DNA of 64,000 bases from Polytrichum commune (Eukaryota > Streptophyta > Polytrichopsida > Polytrichales > Polytrichaceae). The stretch spans positions 314,501 to 378,500 of the forward strand of contig OX485807.1 of assembly GCA_950295325.1 (NCBI GenBank), written 5' to 3'. The notes below the pieces were generated by a model that was given only the letters and a program-made list of their open reading frames with translations, did not search any database and had not been told where the DNA came from. Made by a program: the position numbers and the translations under genes. Shown here in pieces: positions 1 to 10,403 of the stretch (the first letter of the stretch is position 1; every line of letters starts with the position of its first letter).

Positions 1-99
1 CATGGTGTTTCGGACACTCCCTTGGAGCGGTGTGTGGCATGGAGAGTATATCGGATTTGTGAGTGTTCTAGTTGTGTAGGTTTGTCATAGGTTGTCTAT

Positions 100-570
100 T
101 TTGTAGCCGTCTTTTATGAATTAAAATCGAGTTTGCACATTGTATGGCAATTTTGTTGATTTGTTTAAATATATATTTTATTTTTGTGGTAAGAAGTTTA
201 AGTTTTGTTTCTGTTCTTTCATCGATGGGATATGAATTGTGGCTCTTGCATCTGCGGCTAATACCATAAGTGGTGCACTACGGACCTCTACGCTCTATAG
301 ACCCAAACCCCTCCTCGTTGCACATCTCGTGCACCGAGGCCTCTCTGAACCGACGCGCGATGTGTTGCTCATCGCTGAAACGAAAGAGCAACACCGCGTC
401 GGTCGGGTACCGCGTCCCGTAATCAAACAGCTTGCGACCGGTCGGAACTGTCGCACCCATCTGATCGCGGTACCTACGGATGAAGGAGTCTATCACTGGC
501 TCGACGCTTGGGATATATATATTCATCCCAAAAAATGAGACCCTACACAATCGGGCCTCCAAAGTGTATA
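100..570 (-). mobile_element. Diverged LINE C-terminal fragment, GC-rich
   Basis: On the minus strand this piece aligns by eye with the C-terminal domain of the LINE copies further right. The stretch PLMVLAADARATIHIPSM (about 215-275) matches PLIVITAGARGTMHAPSM of the copy at 7807-8304, and upstream VLLFRFSD occupies the place of VQFIEFTY at the same spacing. The last 130 bases towards position 100 are AT-rich and still resemble the 3' coding end of that copy, including a shared block around TTGTATGGCAAT. At least one frameshift separates the two protein blocks (near 290). It is a relic of an older or GC-richer LINE lineage. The family assignment is inference from this alignment alone. Confidence 0.55.
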
Positions 571-1327
571 GGGCCTTCGACATCGCTGGGAAAATGACGT
601 TGACCTACCTCGTGGACAGTGTGAAGATGTCCGGCGAGCATGTCAGCGTCAACCCGAACCCGGTGCGCAACGTGTCGACCAGAGAGGCCTTAAAGGCCTC
701 CATGTCCTCGTCATTGCGACCCGTGTACACTCAGACTATTATGGGGTCCGAGATGACGTGGACCTAGTCACAAAATTATGGAAGATCCCGGACAGGGATC
801 TTCCGGCACGCCAGACGCACCATGATGCCGAACAATGCTGGAAGGTCCACCGTCAGCATCATGACGCACGCGGCGTCAAGATCGAGGCTCTACGGGTCGT
901 TCGCCCCCGGATCCTCTGTGTCGAGCCCACAAAGCGGGGGAAAACGCGTCAATCCCGCAGATTTGTCCCCCGACAACAATGTACAGGGGTACAGATGTCA
1001 TTCCGCTACCCCTGGGACAGGGCGGGCAGGCGGCATAGACTCCGGACTGGGAGCAACTCGCGTCGGACGAGCACCCGTGTCCTCATCCGACGAATTGATC
1101 GCACCTAAAACGAGCATCATGCGCCTACGCTCTAGACTGACTCTAGCTCCCTCCCTGATCGCTGAGGGCTGTGAGAAGGGAGCCTGAGATTCTATGTGAT
1201 GAGGTGGCCGAGCCTCATCGCCATCCGAGCTCAAAAGCTCGATAATAGGGCCTGACGGCTCGACGGGACGGGGCTGGACCTCGTCATCCGAGCTACTAAG
1301 CTCGATGACGTGACTCATCTCGCGCAC
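571..1327 (-). pseudogene. Unknown GC-rich broken reading frame with two SUMO-interaction-like motifs
   Basis: A minus-strand frame begins at 1327, directly at the border with AT-rich DNA, and is open to 998 (109 codons). It contains two motifs of the type hydrophobic-rich tetrapeptide followed by Ser/acidic residues: HVIELSSSDDE (residues 5-15) and PIIELLSSDGDE (about 27-38). Both resemble SUMO-interacting motifs. Further along the same strand another frame reads VYTGRNDEDMEAFKASLV (about 735-680) and continues towards 583 except for a TAG near 608. Stops and frame changes show it is not intact. It may be the upstream part of the GC-rich LINE next to it, or a captured host gene. I do not recognise a family. 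Confidence 0.3.
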
Positions 1328-2082
1328 TCCTAGCCTCTAGTCTATTCCACTAGACAGATCTATTCGAAACACCCAGAATCGACTCAAAAAGCAAGAGAAA
1401 CGGACAAAATACGATCTTGAAAACAATCACAACACATTCAACAAAAATTGAAAATTAGAAATTTCAAAATTACATTATGTTGCGCTCGTTGCGAGCGTGC
1501 AAATACTTGTTGTTGTCATTACAACTACTTACTACGTACTACAACTTGTTTATCTTAAACAAAGAACTGACATCCTCTATGCATGAAAAAAAAATCGAAA
1601 ACTTAACAAAAAAAAAATTGACCTTAAACTTAACGACAGACTGACAACAAACTGACAGTTTCAAAAATTATTAACAGAAAATTGAGACCTACCCACAAAA
1701 AGTTACTGGGCCGACTAGCTAGTATTACGTACAACATACAGACTCGTGCAGATAGTTAAGAAATCATGATGCATATAAATGGAAAAAAAAATCCAGGAAA
1801 CTACAAATACATATGTCTTGCAAAAACTTCAAGAAAACGACGAGACTTACCTCTATCTACCGGCGAAAACAGTGTGAATGCCACAAATGGGGGCGGCACA
1901 TCTATATATAGACAAATGCCACCTCGGATAAAACATAAAATATTCCAAAATAAGAAAATTTGGATGAAAAAGGCTGATTTGGATGAAAAACATATATTTT
2001 ATATGCAGAAATTTTGAAATTAATGCAGAAAATGCAGAAATTAATGTAGAAAATGCAGAAATTCATGGAAATTTATGGAATG
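1328..2082. other. AT-rich stretch without a recognisable gene
   Basis: This DNA has many A and T runs and no coding pattern I can support. Its left border with the GC-rich block near 1330 is abrupt, suggesting two pieces of different origin. The right end runs into short repeats of 'atgcagaaatt' type that lead into the minisatellite. Confidence 0.5.
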
Positions 2083-2620
2083 CATGCATGCATGTCGTGG
2101 ATGGTGCAAATGACATGCATACATGTCGCGGATGATGCAGATGACATGCATGCATCTCGCGGATAACACAAATGGCATCCATGCATGTCGTAGATGATGT
2201 AGATGACATCCATGCATGTCGTAGATGATGTAGATGACATCCATGCATGTCGTAGATGACGTGGATGATGCATATGAGATACATCAATGTTATGGATGAT
2301 ATAGATGGCATTCATCCATGTTGTACATGATGCAGATGACATGCATGCATCTCGCGGATAATACAGATGGCATCCATGCATGTCGTAGATGATGTAGATG
2401 ACATCCATGCATGTCGTAGATGACATCCATGCATGTTGTAGATGACATCCATGCATGTCATAGATGACGCGGATGATGCATATGAGATACATCGATATTA
2501 TGGATGATACATATGGCATTCATCCATGTTGTACATGATGCAGATGACATGCAAGGATGTACAAAATGATACAGATGATATTCATGCATCTCCAGATGCT
2601 AGAAGCAGATACATGTGTAG
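2083..2620. repeat. 31-bp minisatellite (CATCCATGCATGTCGTAGATG type)
   Basis: Imperfect tandem copies of a 31-base unit containing ATGTCGTAGATGATGTAGATG and CCATGCATG fill this stretch. The best preserved copies are around 2180-2260 and 2380-2460, and variants read TCGCGGATAA instead of TCGTAGATGA. A higher-order duplication is visible: the block around 2130-2330 is repeated in similar order around 2340-2540. The long minus-strand frames here, rich in Met-His-Cys-Ile, arise because the repeat happens to lack stops. I do not regard them as genes. Confidence 0.9.
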
Positions 2621-2889
2621 ATGTAGATGCATCTACAGCAGGAGATTTGCATGAAGCAAACACAGGTGGAGATGCAAATGCATCTCCATCTCCTTGAGCT
2701 TTCGTATCTGCATCGAGCAAGTCTCTGGTATAGATGCAGATGCAGATGGATGACATATACAGGTGCAAGTGCAGATACTTATGGACATTTTCTGGATGCA
2801 GAGAATGATCTTGAAGGGTGTCCTTCTACAGACTAAAGTGGATAGTAGAGAAGGATCTTGAGATTGATAAGGACTCTAGTGACAGGGAA
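2621..2889. other. Short spacer between minisatellite and LINE-1
   Basis: Degenerate 'gatgcagatgca' words continue the repeat to about 2760. From 2780 the sequence loses repetition. No gene is recognised. Confidence 0.4.
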
Positions 2890-3369
2890 GCTCACTTTTG
2901 CAATCAGCAGATCATACAATACAAACTCACATCCGAATGGCCAAAATACTACCAATATGTCGAACCGGCATTCACATCAATAATATGTATACACAACCAA
3001 ACAACCCTAACCCCAAATGTCTAAACCCTACACACATTAAAACAAGTCCTAAAACAAACAACAAACACACACATAGATACCCACCCCATCAAACCCAACC
3101 TTACACACTATAAAGTTAAACTCTCCAATGCATGGAAAACCGCCCCCAACGTAAGCATACCACACACCAACAACTTCATCACAATACCTATACCAAATAC
3201 ATATAAATACACCCACCCACTCAAATTCCATCCACAACAATGCATATACATATGGTTTTTTCATCCCGCCAACAAAAAATTTTGAAGGACAAATTGAAGG
3301 CAACACTGCAAGATCAAATGTATATAGCCCCAATAATAGCACCCAAATATCAAAAAGATTACCAGGCTA

Positions 3370-4296
3370 CCAGAATATACTCATAGCCGAACTAAACGCA
3401 ATACTCATCGCCATCAAAAACATAAAAATTACCCAAATAAACACACATATATTTACTGACAGCCTTAATAACATATACCTAGTAAATAACCATATACAAC
3501 ATCCAACATCACAACACCACCACCCAGATAAACTACTCATAGCAGCCATAGTGAGACAAATATACTGGACCCCCCCCCCACACAAAATCCACATACATAA
3601 AGTCCGAACACACTCAGGCATCACCGGAAACGAATTAGCCGATGAAATAGCAAATGAGGGGACAACCAAAGAAAAACCAAAAAGAACCCCACACTTTCAC
3701 ATAGCCCGTCTGACCCCATATTGGCTAGCCAGCTACCCAACAGCCATACACAACGGAGCAATCCGCAACCTACGCACGTTCATAACAAAAAAACATGGAA
3801 ACCAAGTAACAGCCTTTGCCAAAAACAAATTCCCATACGTAGACAAATGGCTATCAAACACCCAAATAAACCAGAGACTCTCTAACCATTTTTGGCACAA
3901 TAACAAAATACCAGATACCCAAATCACCCAAACACTAAAATTTAGATATGCCCAATATATGGGCAACCACAAGAAAAATATTTTTTGGCCCCTAACACAC
4001 CAAAATCCCAATTATACACTATGCCATAAGAACGAACGAGACACGTGGCCCCATTTACTATCTACATGCGAACACCCATACTTAAAAGGGCTTAGAATCG
4101 CAAGACATAACAAAGCCGTACATCTTATCACCCAGACGCTACAAGCCAATAAAACACAAGGTTCCTTACCATGGTCAATGCAGGCCATCTCAACAACCGA
4201 CCACAAGAACAAACAGTACCCGATTGGCTACTACAATGCACATGCCACTAGAAGCCATGCCATTGCCAATCTAAACTTAAACCGAACATCCTATGC
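3370..4296 (+). pseudogene. LINE-1 RNase H and following linker, broken
   Basis: Reading the plus strand gives an RNase H C-terminal half. AELNAI supplies the Glu, FTDSLNN the second Asp, and THSGITGNELADEIA the conserved His/Asn/Asp end motif (about 3600-3650). The first Asp, usually in a YTDGS-like motif, is lost in a degraded part upstream. After RNase H the frame continues to a DTWPHLLSTC...RHNKAVHLI block shared with the other copies, then to a Cys cluster whose frame is shifted relative to the preceding part (CTC followed four residues later by CHC near 4235-4265). RNase H removes RNA from the cDNA hybrid during target-primed reverse transcription. This copy cannot make a full protein. 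Confidence 0.7.
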
Positions 4297-4659
4297 ATGA
4301 TCGGAGCCCCAAATCATATAACTCTGCCTATATCACCATCACCCAGTCACACAATACAATTCATTGAATTCACATATTGCCACGATAGATTCCCTGAACA
4401 AGCCATCACACAAAAACACGCCAAATACGACCCACTAAATAACATTATCCAGAATAATGGTTGGAAAACCAACCTCGTCATTACAATTACAGTAGGAGTA
4501 CGAGGAGCCATGCACAAACACTCCATTAAGAAACTCACAGAACTAAAAATTCCAAAATCAAACATCAAAAAACTCATGAAGGACATCCACCAAAACGCCA
4601 TTAAATACCTCACCTACCTAGTACAAAACAACAAACAAACACTTGTCCCTCCATCCTAA
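4297..4659 (+). pseudogene. LINE-1 C-terminal domain, open frame
   Basis: This 120-codon open frame is the C-terminal end of the LINE pol-like protein and not a separate gene: its start is only an internal Met, and the homologous sequence in other copies continues from the upstream Cys cluster. Conserved positions shared with the copies at 7807-8304 and 13016-13300 include QFIEFTY, DRFP, KTNLVITITVGVRGAMH and a final helix KLMKDIHQNAIKYLTYLV. The function of this domain is unknown to me. Its conservation in four divergent copies in this window suggests it matters for retrotransposition, perhaps in nucleic-acid binding. It ends at a TAA followed by the 3' tail. Confidence 0.7.
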
Positions 4660-4703
4660 TAAAAACGGACTACTAGTGACCCATCAGAGCCCACCTCCCC
4701 AAA

Positions 4704-4815
4704 GGAGGCATAAAATCATATACTGCATCACGGAATACCGTGATCAGCATAAGGCCAACGGGCTCGAAGTCACGCCGGTATGAAAATACGGGTGTTATTT
4801 TTTCTTTTTATTTTT
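4704..4815 (+). other. Structured 3' tail of LINE-1 (two hairpins)
   Basis: Hairpin 1 spans 4723-4747: CTG/CAG plus ATCACGG/CCGTGAT around a four-base loop with a bulged C. Hairpin 2 spans 4773-4794: CGCC/GGTG plus GTAT/ATAC around GAAA, with a G-G mismatch. Both are present in a second copy at 34397-34507 with compensating base changes. The tail ends in a T-rich run. It is probably the signal recognised by the LINE reverse transcriptase. Confidence 0.75.
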
Positions 4816-4829
4816 TCTTTCTCTTCTCC

Positions 4830-7273
4830 AAACATGACATCTACAAATTAGACAAAATCGTTAGCAAACTTATGAAAGAGATATGCAACATTCCCCGCAA
4901 CACAACAACTATTCTCACCCATCTTTTCATTGAGGACTTTGGCATCAACAAATCATCCTTCTTACTTAACTTTATACATTGCATAGGCAAACAATTATTA
5001 TTTGCACTCAATGACCTAGATAAATATGACTAATCTACCAATAATTAGCCAAACATATCACCACTAAATACAAATTATCACAAGACCTCCTCATACTTCA
5101 ATATCAAGCATGCTCATAATTACCCATTGTTTGCACCATGTTTTTACTAGAAAAAAATATGGAATATTCATAAATACCACAAATAAATATTTTCCAATAC
5201 AACAAACCCCTCTCAAACTCGCATGGAAAACATACACCCCAATAAGCTTTATACTCTTAAGATTTAAAAAATGCCATTAAATACCTCAACAAACTCCACA
5301 TATATAGCATCACCACCATCACCACCACCCAAATCCAAAACCCAACCACCCAACATCTATTATCCTCACAAGTACTCAAAATCAAATTCAAAACCTCCCC
5401 AAAACTAATAAAATAAAAAATAAAAACCTTATAACAAGCTAAAATAACATTCTCACCCCCACCACAAGAAACAACACGTGCTCTAAACACCAATAACGAC
5501 AATCTACATGTCGGAAAACAAATACATCTCATGACCGACACAAAAACCACCTCCCGTGAAGATAAATGGGGAGCCCGAGCAATCAAGAAATCCTACCTAT
5601 GCCAATGGAACACAACCCCAATTACCATCAAATGGGTAGGCATATCCCAACTTTTGCACACAAACAACATAGCCTTAGATCACAACCTATTACTACCTCA
5701 TAAATTTACACTAGCCACCTATGACTCATGTATCAATGTCTCCCAATCCAAAGAACATAGATTCATTGGACCCCTATAGAAACCCCGCACAAGCATCAAA
5801 GAATGCAACCCTTATAAAGACATCTCAACGCACTATCATCTCCATCCTGCTCATAATATTCCAATGGTTGTGAAAGAAATTCACACAAAATAAATACGTC
5901 ATATGGCTAGCTTCCTCCAGCCACCCCACAAGAGTTTACCACTAAAATACTTTGGATAACTCGAAGATACATCATAGTGTTACCATAGAAGAAATAAAGA
6001 AACTGCAACCCCAACAACAACCACCAAACACCACCTATCTACATTAAACATGCTAATAGAGGCCTACCAAATCACACAGTCGTACTACTCCTCACCACTC
6101 ACATGCCCAACACAACTCATACAATACAACTCGCCACACAATCGTGACATAATCTTCAACTCATCCGGGTTAGCAAGATCCTTGAAATGGATGGGTGTTA
6201 GAATAATGCACCCACTAGACCATAAATCCACCTTAGAAGCTATCCACTAGGCAAGAATGGCCACCAAATAAGACCCCTTCATCATAACCATAATCATATG
6301 CAACCATCATTCCCCCAAAATCCTAGAAATACACAAAGATATGCATCCAATTTTCACCATCCCCCCAAACACCTTGAAAAACAACCCCACACCCAAGTGG
6401 TTCCAATACCTACACCAACACGAAAACCAATACACATCAATAATATGCATCCACAACCAAAGTACCCCTCTAGGAAACCAACAACTAATACAAAACAAGA
6501 TTACCAATATTTTGGAACTTTACAACACATGTGAAAACCAACCCCACACAACCCACACCCATAGATAACAGGGTCAAATTCACAAAACTATGGCGAGCAA
6601 CCCCCAAAACCACCCCATCAACCTTACATAGCAATAAAACCCCCTTCCTTGATAATTTCTACCACATAAATACCCCCAATTACAACCCACAACAATGCAT
6701 ATACAAAAATCGTTCCTTCAGACTGCCAAACAAAAATGGCTTAGGAAACATTGTTGGCTTAGGAGTATATATTCCAAATAATGACCTCCATATTGCATAA
6801 AAAAAATCCCTAGACCACCAGTCATACTACTTGTGGAACTCTATGCTTTATTTAGTGCCCTCACTACCACAAAACACCAATCACAAGACACCTACATATT
6901 TATTGACAACCTCAACAATATATTCTCATTAACAATCACATCCGCCACCCATCATTCCAACACAACCACTCTGACAAACTACTTGTCTCAACCATAGTCC
7001 ACCAATTTTTATGGACCAAACACAATATAACAATTAAAAAAAATCAAAGAGCACACACATGTATCTCACGCAACGAAATTGCAAAGCAATTAGCAACTGA
7101 AGGAACCACCCGCAACACACCAACCCCCACATACACATCTCACACACCATGCCTTATTGACTCAATGGAATCCCAACAAATGAACATCACAGAGAAATCT
7201 ACAACCTCCAAACATACATAAACAAATACCACCACGAACAAAAACTACTAATTGCAAAATCCAAATTTACATA
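4830..7273 (+). mobile_element. LINE-A, left part (interrupted by LINE-B)
   Basis: Plus-strand LINE sequence resumes here with a frame LDKIVSKLMKEICNIPRN (about 4838-4890), which looks like the region after the RT fingers/palm. It continues through degraded pieces to the segment before RNase H (about 6400-6800) and a degraded RNase H region (about 6820-7270). Many stops and frameshifts are present. At 7273 the reading stops inside KSKFTY and continues at 12509 with NDKWISNEQINQR, exactly as in the uninterrupted LINE-1 copy (KNKFPYVDKWLSNTQINQR). This proves that 7274-12498 is inserted DNA. Confidence 0.7.
7264..7273. repeat. Target-site duplication of LINE-B, left copy
   Basis: AATTTACATA here is repeated at 12499-12508. 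The two copies flank the minus-strand LINE-B. Deleting one copy plus the insert restores the LINE-A reading frame. Confidence 0.85.
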
Positions 7274-7526
7274 TAGATAGATAGATAGAAACTCCGGTCC
7301 CAATTTAAGGGGCTGGCGTGAATGAAGTGTCCGTTCGTATTGTCAAATGACCCAATGCCCGTCAGACAAGGGGAAATTTGGACAGTACTACTCTCCCCTT
7401 TTGAGGATGGACACTATAGTAACCGGAAGATAAATAAGAGTAACCCACCGTAGTTGTTAGCAAGTAATTACGTTTGTGTTATAGTATAAGTTGTGGTTTG
7501 TTGTGTTGGTGGTCGCCAAGTCATGT

Positions 7527-7586
7527 TTCCTCGGTTGGTTGAGGGAGGATGTTTGCACTACACTTAGATAGTCCGGGTTCGATTCC
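7527..7586 (+). other. tRNA-like sequence with Pol III A- and B-box motifs
   Basis: A perfect B-box GGTTCGATTCC lies at 7576-7586, inside a T-arm-like hairpin with GGG/CCC around TTCGATT. Upstream, 7527-7538 (TTCCTCGGTTGG) resembles an A-box and forms a D-arm-like CCTC/GAGG hairpin around GGTTGGTT. No matching acceptor stem is found, so it is not a functional tRNA. It lies antisense in the LINE-B 3' untranslated region and could be a tRNA-derived SINE remnant. Confidence 0.55.
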
Positions 7587-7806
7587 CGTTGAGTCCGTCT
7601 GATCGTTTAGTGTGTTATACATGCCTTGGTGCTGCTAGTGATTTATAGACAGGAAAATTGTATCAACCAACCGGCTCCTACCCATCTTCCTGAGCTATTG
7701 GTGTACATATTGTTCAATAAATAATGGTCATCATTATGACCCCTTCTCTTATTCTATTGGTATTGCTTGGTTATTTTCAATACGTCTTTTATGTAGAAGG
7801 ATTGAA

Positions 7807-8957
7807 CTAGCATATTGTATGGCAATAGTGTTTATATTCTTTGAATGTATGTTTTACAAAATTTTCAGGTAATTTAAATGTTTGTTCAAGTTGTTTCATT
7901 GACGGGGCGTGCATGGTTCCTCTAGCTCCAGCCGTAATGACTATAAGTGGATCTATTTTCCAGCCTTGCTGAGTGATGTCATTAATTAGTGGTTGATATT
8001 TTTGAATTTTATTATTAATTGTATCGTGTGGGAATCTGTCATTTGTGTATGTGAATTCAATAAATTGTACCGTGAGGTCGTCTATTGGGTGTGGTGGTGG
8101 GGTACTTTGGTGTGGGAGTTCTTTAATACACAGGAGGTCGGGTTTGAATCGTGCGTTGCAGTGGCATCTTTGTTGTTCACATGTACATGGTAGGAGCCAT
8201 GTGGGGACTGTATTTTCTTGTGGGTTGTTATTGAATGTCCTTGTATTCATGAGGATGTAACATCTTGATTTTTGCGATGATAGAATTAGTTTCTTAGTTC
8301 TCATATTGCTTTGTTATGTCTTTTGGTTCTTAGGGCATGTATATGGTGTTGGTTGCATTTAAACAATACATGTAGTCATGTGTTTGCATCAGAGGAGTTG
8401 CAGATTGGGCATGTGATAGATGAAAATCTTTCTATGCCAAAAAATAGTTGTTTTCTAGCATTGCCCGTGTATTGTCCAGTTTGGAATTTTAGTATGCATG
8501 TTTTTTGTGAATATGATATTGCAGGGTTAGACCATAAATTGTTGGATATTTCATTATCTATATCAGGGTTCATTGTCCATTTGCTAATGTTGGAAAATTG
8601 TTCTGCCATGGTTTTTAGGTTGTTATCTCTGTCATGTTTAGTGATATATGTTTCAAGGCATCTGACAGGGCCCTTGTCAGGTCGTTTATTTGGTCCAGAC
8701 CATGTGTCTTTTTGGAAGTAATATGGTGTAGTGTGTGCGAATTCGTATGCTTTGGCAGCGAATCTATATCTTTTTTTAGTGTCATGTTTTGCTAACTGGT
8801 ATGCTTGCTCATTCCCGTCAATGTTTATGTGTGGTTTTACCTTATATATTGTAGTGGGTTGTGTTCGATTTTTTAGCATTTCTACCATAGATGTTAATAT
8901 GGTTTTGTCAACATGGTTGTTATGGTGGGTAGGATGTTTTATTTGTGTGTTAAACAT
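7807..8957 (-). pseudogene. LINE-B RNase H end, Cys cluster and C-terminal domain
   Basis: From 8957 down to 8376 the minus strand encodes the end of RNase H and the linker. At 8376 a TGA stands where LINE-1 has Trp (DTWPHLLSTC versus NT-stop-LHVLFKC). Just after RHNKAI a frame change leads into 8304-7807. That part holds TVPTWLLPCTC, a second CHC four residues later, then KPDLLCI, QFIEFTY, NDRFP and the GARGTMH block, ending at TAG. The Cys-x-Cys-x4-Cys-x-Cys arrangement is shared with LINE-1 and may bind zinc. Two inactivating changes are visible in this stretch. Confidence 0.75.
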
Positions 8958-8972
8958 ATAGACAATTAACAA

Positions 8973-10123
8973 ATGTTTAACACACAAATAAAACATCCTA
9001 CCCACCATAACAACCATGTTGACAAAACCATATTAACATCTATGGTAGAAATGCTAAAAAATCGAACACAACCCACTACAATATATAAGGTAAAACCACA
9101 CATAAACATTGACGGGAATGAGCAAGCATACCAGTTAGCAAAACATGACACTAAAAAAAGATATAGATTCGCTGCCAAAGCATACGAATTCGCACACACT
9201 ACACCATATTACTTCCAAAAAGACACATGGTCTGGACCAAATAAACGACCTGACAAGGGCCCTGTCAGATGCCTTGAAACATATATCACTAAACATGACA
9301 GAGATAACAACCTAAAAACCATGGCAGAACAATTTTCCAACATTAGCAAATGGACAATGAACCCTGATATAGATAATGAAATATCCAACAATTTATGGTC
9401 TAACCCTGCAATATCATATTCACAAAAAACATGCATACTAAAATTCCAAACTGGACAATACACGGGCAATGCTAGAAAACAACTATTTTTTGGCATAGAA
9501 AGATTTTCATCTATCACATGCCCAATCTGCAACTCCTCTGATGCAAACACATGACTACATGTATTGTTTAAATGCAACCAACACCATATACATGCCCTAA
9601 GAACCAAAAGACATAACAAAGCAATATGAGAACTAAGAAACTAATTCTATCATCGCAAAAATCAAGATGTTACATCCTCATGAATACAAGGACATTCAAT
9701 AACAACCCACAAGAAAATACAGTCCCCACATGGCTCCTACCATGTACATGTGAACAACAAAGATGCCACTGCAACGCACGATTCAAACCCGACCTCCTGT
9801 GTATTAAAGAACTCCCACACCAAAGTACCCCACCACCACACCCAATAGACGACCTCACGGTACAATTTATTGAATTCACATACACAAATGACAGATTCCC
9901 ACACGATACAATTAATAATAAAATTCAAAAATATCAACCACTAATTAATGACATCACTCAGCAAGGCTGGAAAATAGATCCACTTATAGTCATTACGGCT
10001 GGAGCTAGAGGAACCATGCACGCCCCGTCAATGAAACAACTTGAACAAACATTTAAATTACCTGAAAATTTTGTAAAACATACATTCAAAGAATATAAAC
10101 ACTATTGCCATACAATATGCTAG
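8973..10123 (+). pseudogene. Duplicate of LINE-B coding region in arm 2
   Basis: This is the mirror copy of 7807-8957. It shares the same TGA-for-Trp and the same frame change, so the duplication happened after these defects arose. The frame opening at 8973 (MFNTQIKHPT) has no upstream RNase H portion in this orientation. Confidence 0.8.
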
Positions 10124-10343
10124 TTCAATCCTTCTACATAAAAGACGTATTGAAAATAACCAAGCAATACCAATAGAATAAGAGAAGGGGTCATAATGAT
10201 GACCATTATTTATTGAACAATATGTACACCAATAGCTCAGGAAGATGGGTAGGAGCCGGTTGGTTGATACAATTTTCCTGTCTATAAATCACTAGCAGCA
10301 CCAAGGCATGTATAACACACTAAACGATCAGACGGACTCAACG

Positions 10344-10403
10344 GGAATCGAACCCGGACTATCTAAGTGTAGTGCAAACATCCTCCCTCAACCAACCGAG
10401 GAA
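10344..10403 (-). other. Duplicate of the tRNA-like sequence in arm 2
   Basis: This is the mirror image of 7527-7586, with the B-box at 10344-10354 and the A-box-like part at 10392-10403. Confidence 0.55.

Larger units (their letters stand above)
2890..4815 (+). mobile_element. LINE-1: truncated non-LTR retrotransposon copy
   Basis: This is the 3' part of a non-LTR element on the plus strand: RNase H remnant (about 3370-3660), a linker that aligns with the other copies, a C-terminal Cys/His region (about 4015-4290), the conserved C-terminal domain (4297-4659) and a structured 3' tail ending in a T/C-rich run (4797-4830). The first half is broken by several stops and frameshifts. From about 3545 to 4660 it is nearly intact in two overlapping frames. 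LINE-A coding sequence resumes directly after the tail, so LINE-1 probably inserted into, or landed next to, another LINE. The 5' border near 2890 is approximate. Confidence 0.75.

Noticed and set aside
239-767. Plus-strand frames in the GC-rich block
   Set aside because: The minus strand there shows protein similarity to LINE C-terminal domains, so the plus-strand frames are shadows.
2041-2519. Long minus-strand frames rich in Met, His and Cys
   Set aside because: They are by-products of the 31-bp minisatellite; overlapping frames in different registers all stay open and repeat the same peptide.
7527-7586. A functional tRNA gene
   Set aside because: The D- and T-arm-like parts are there, but no complementary acceptor stem or convincing anticodon arm can be folded.
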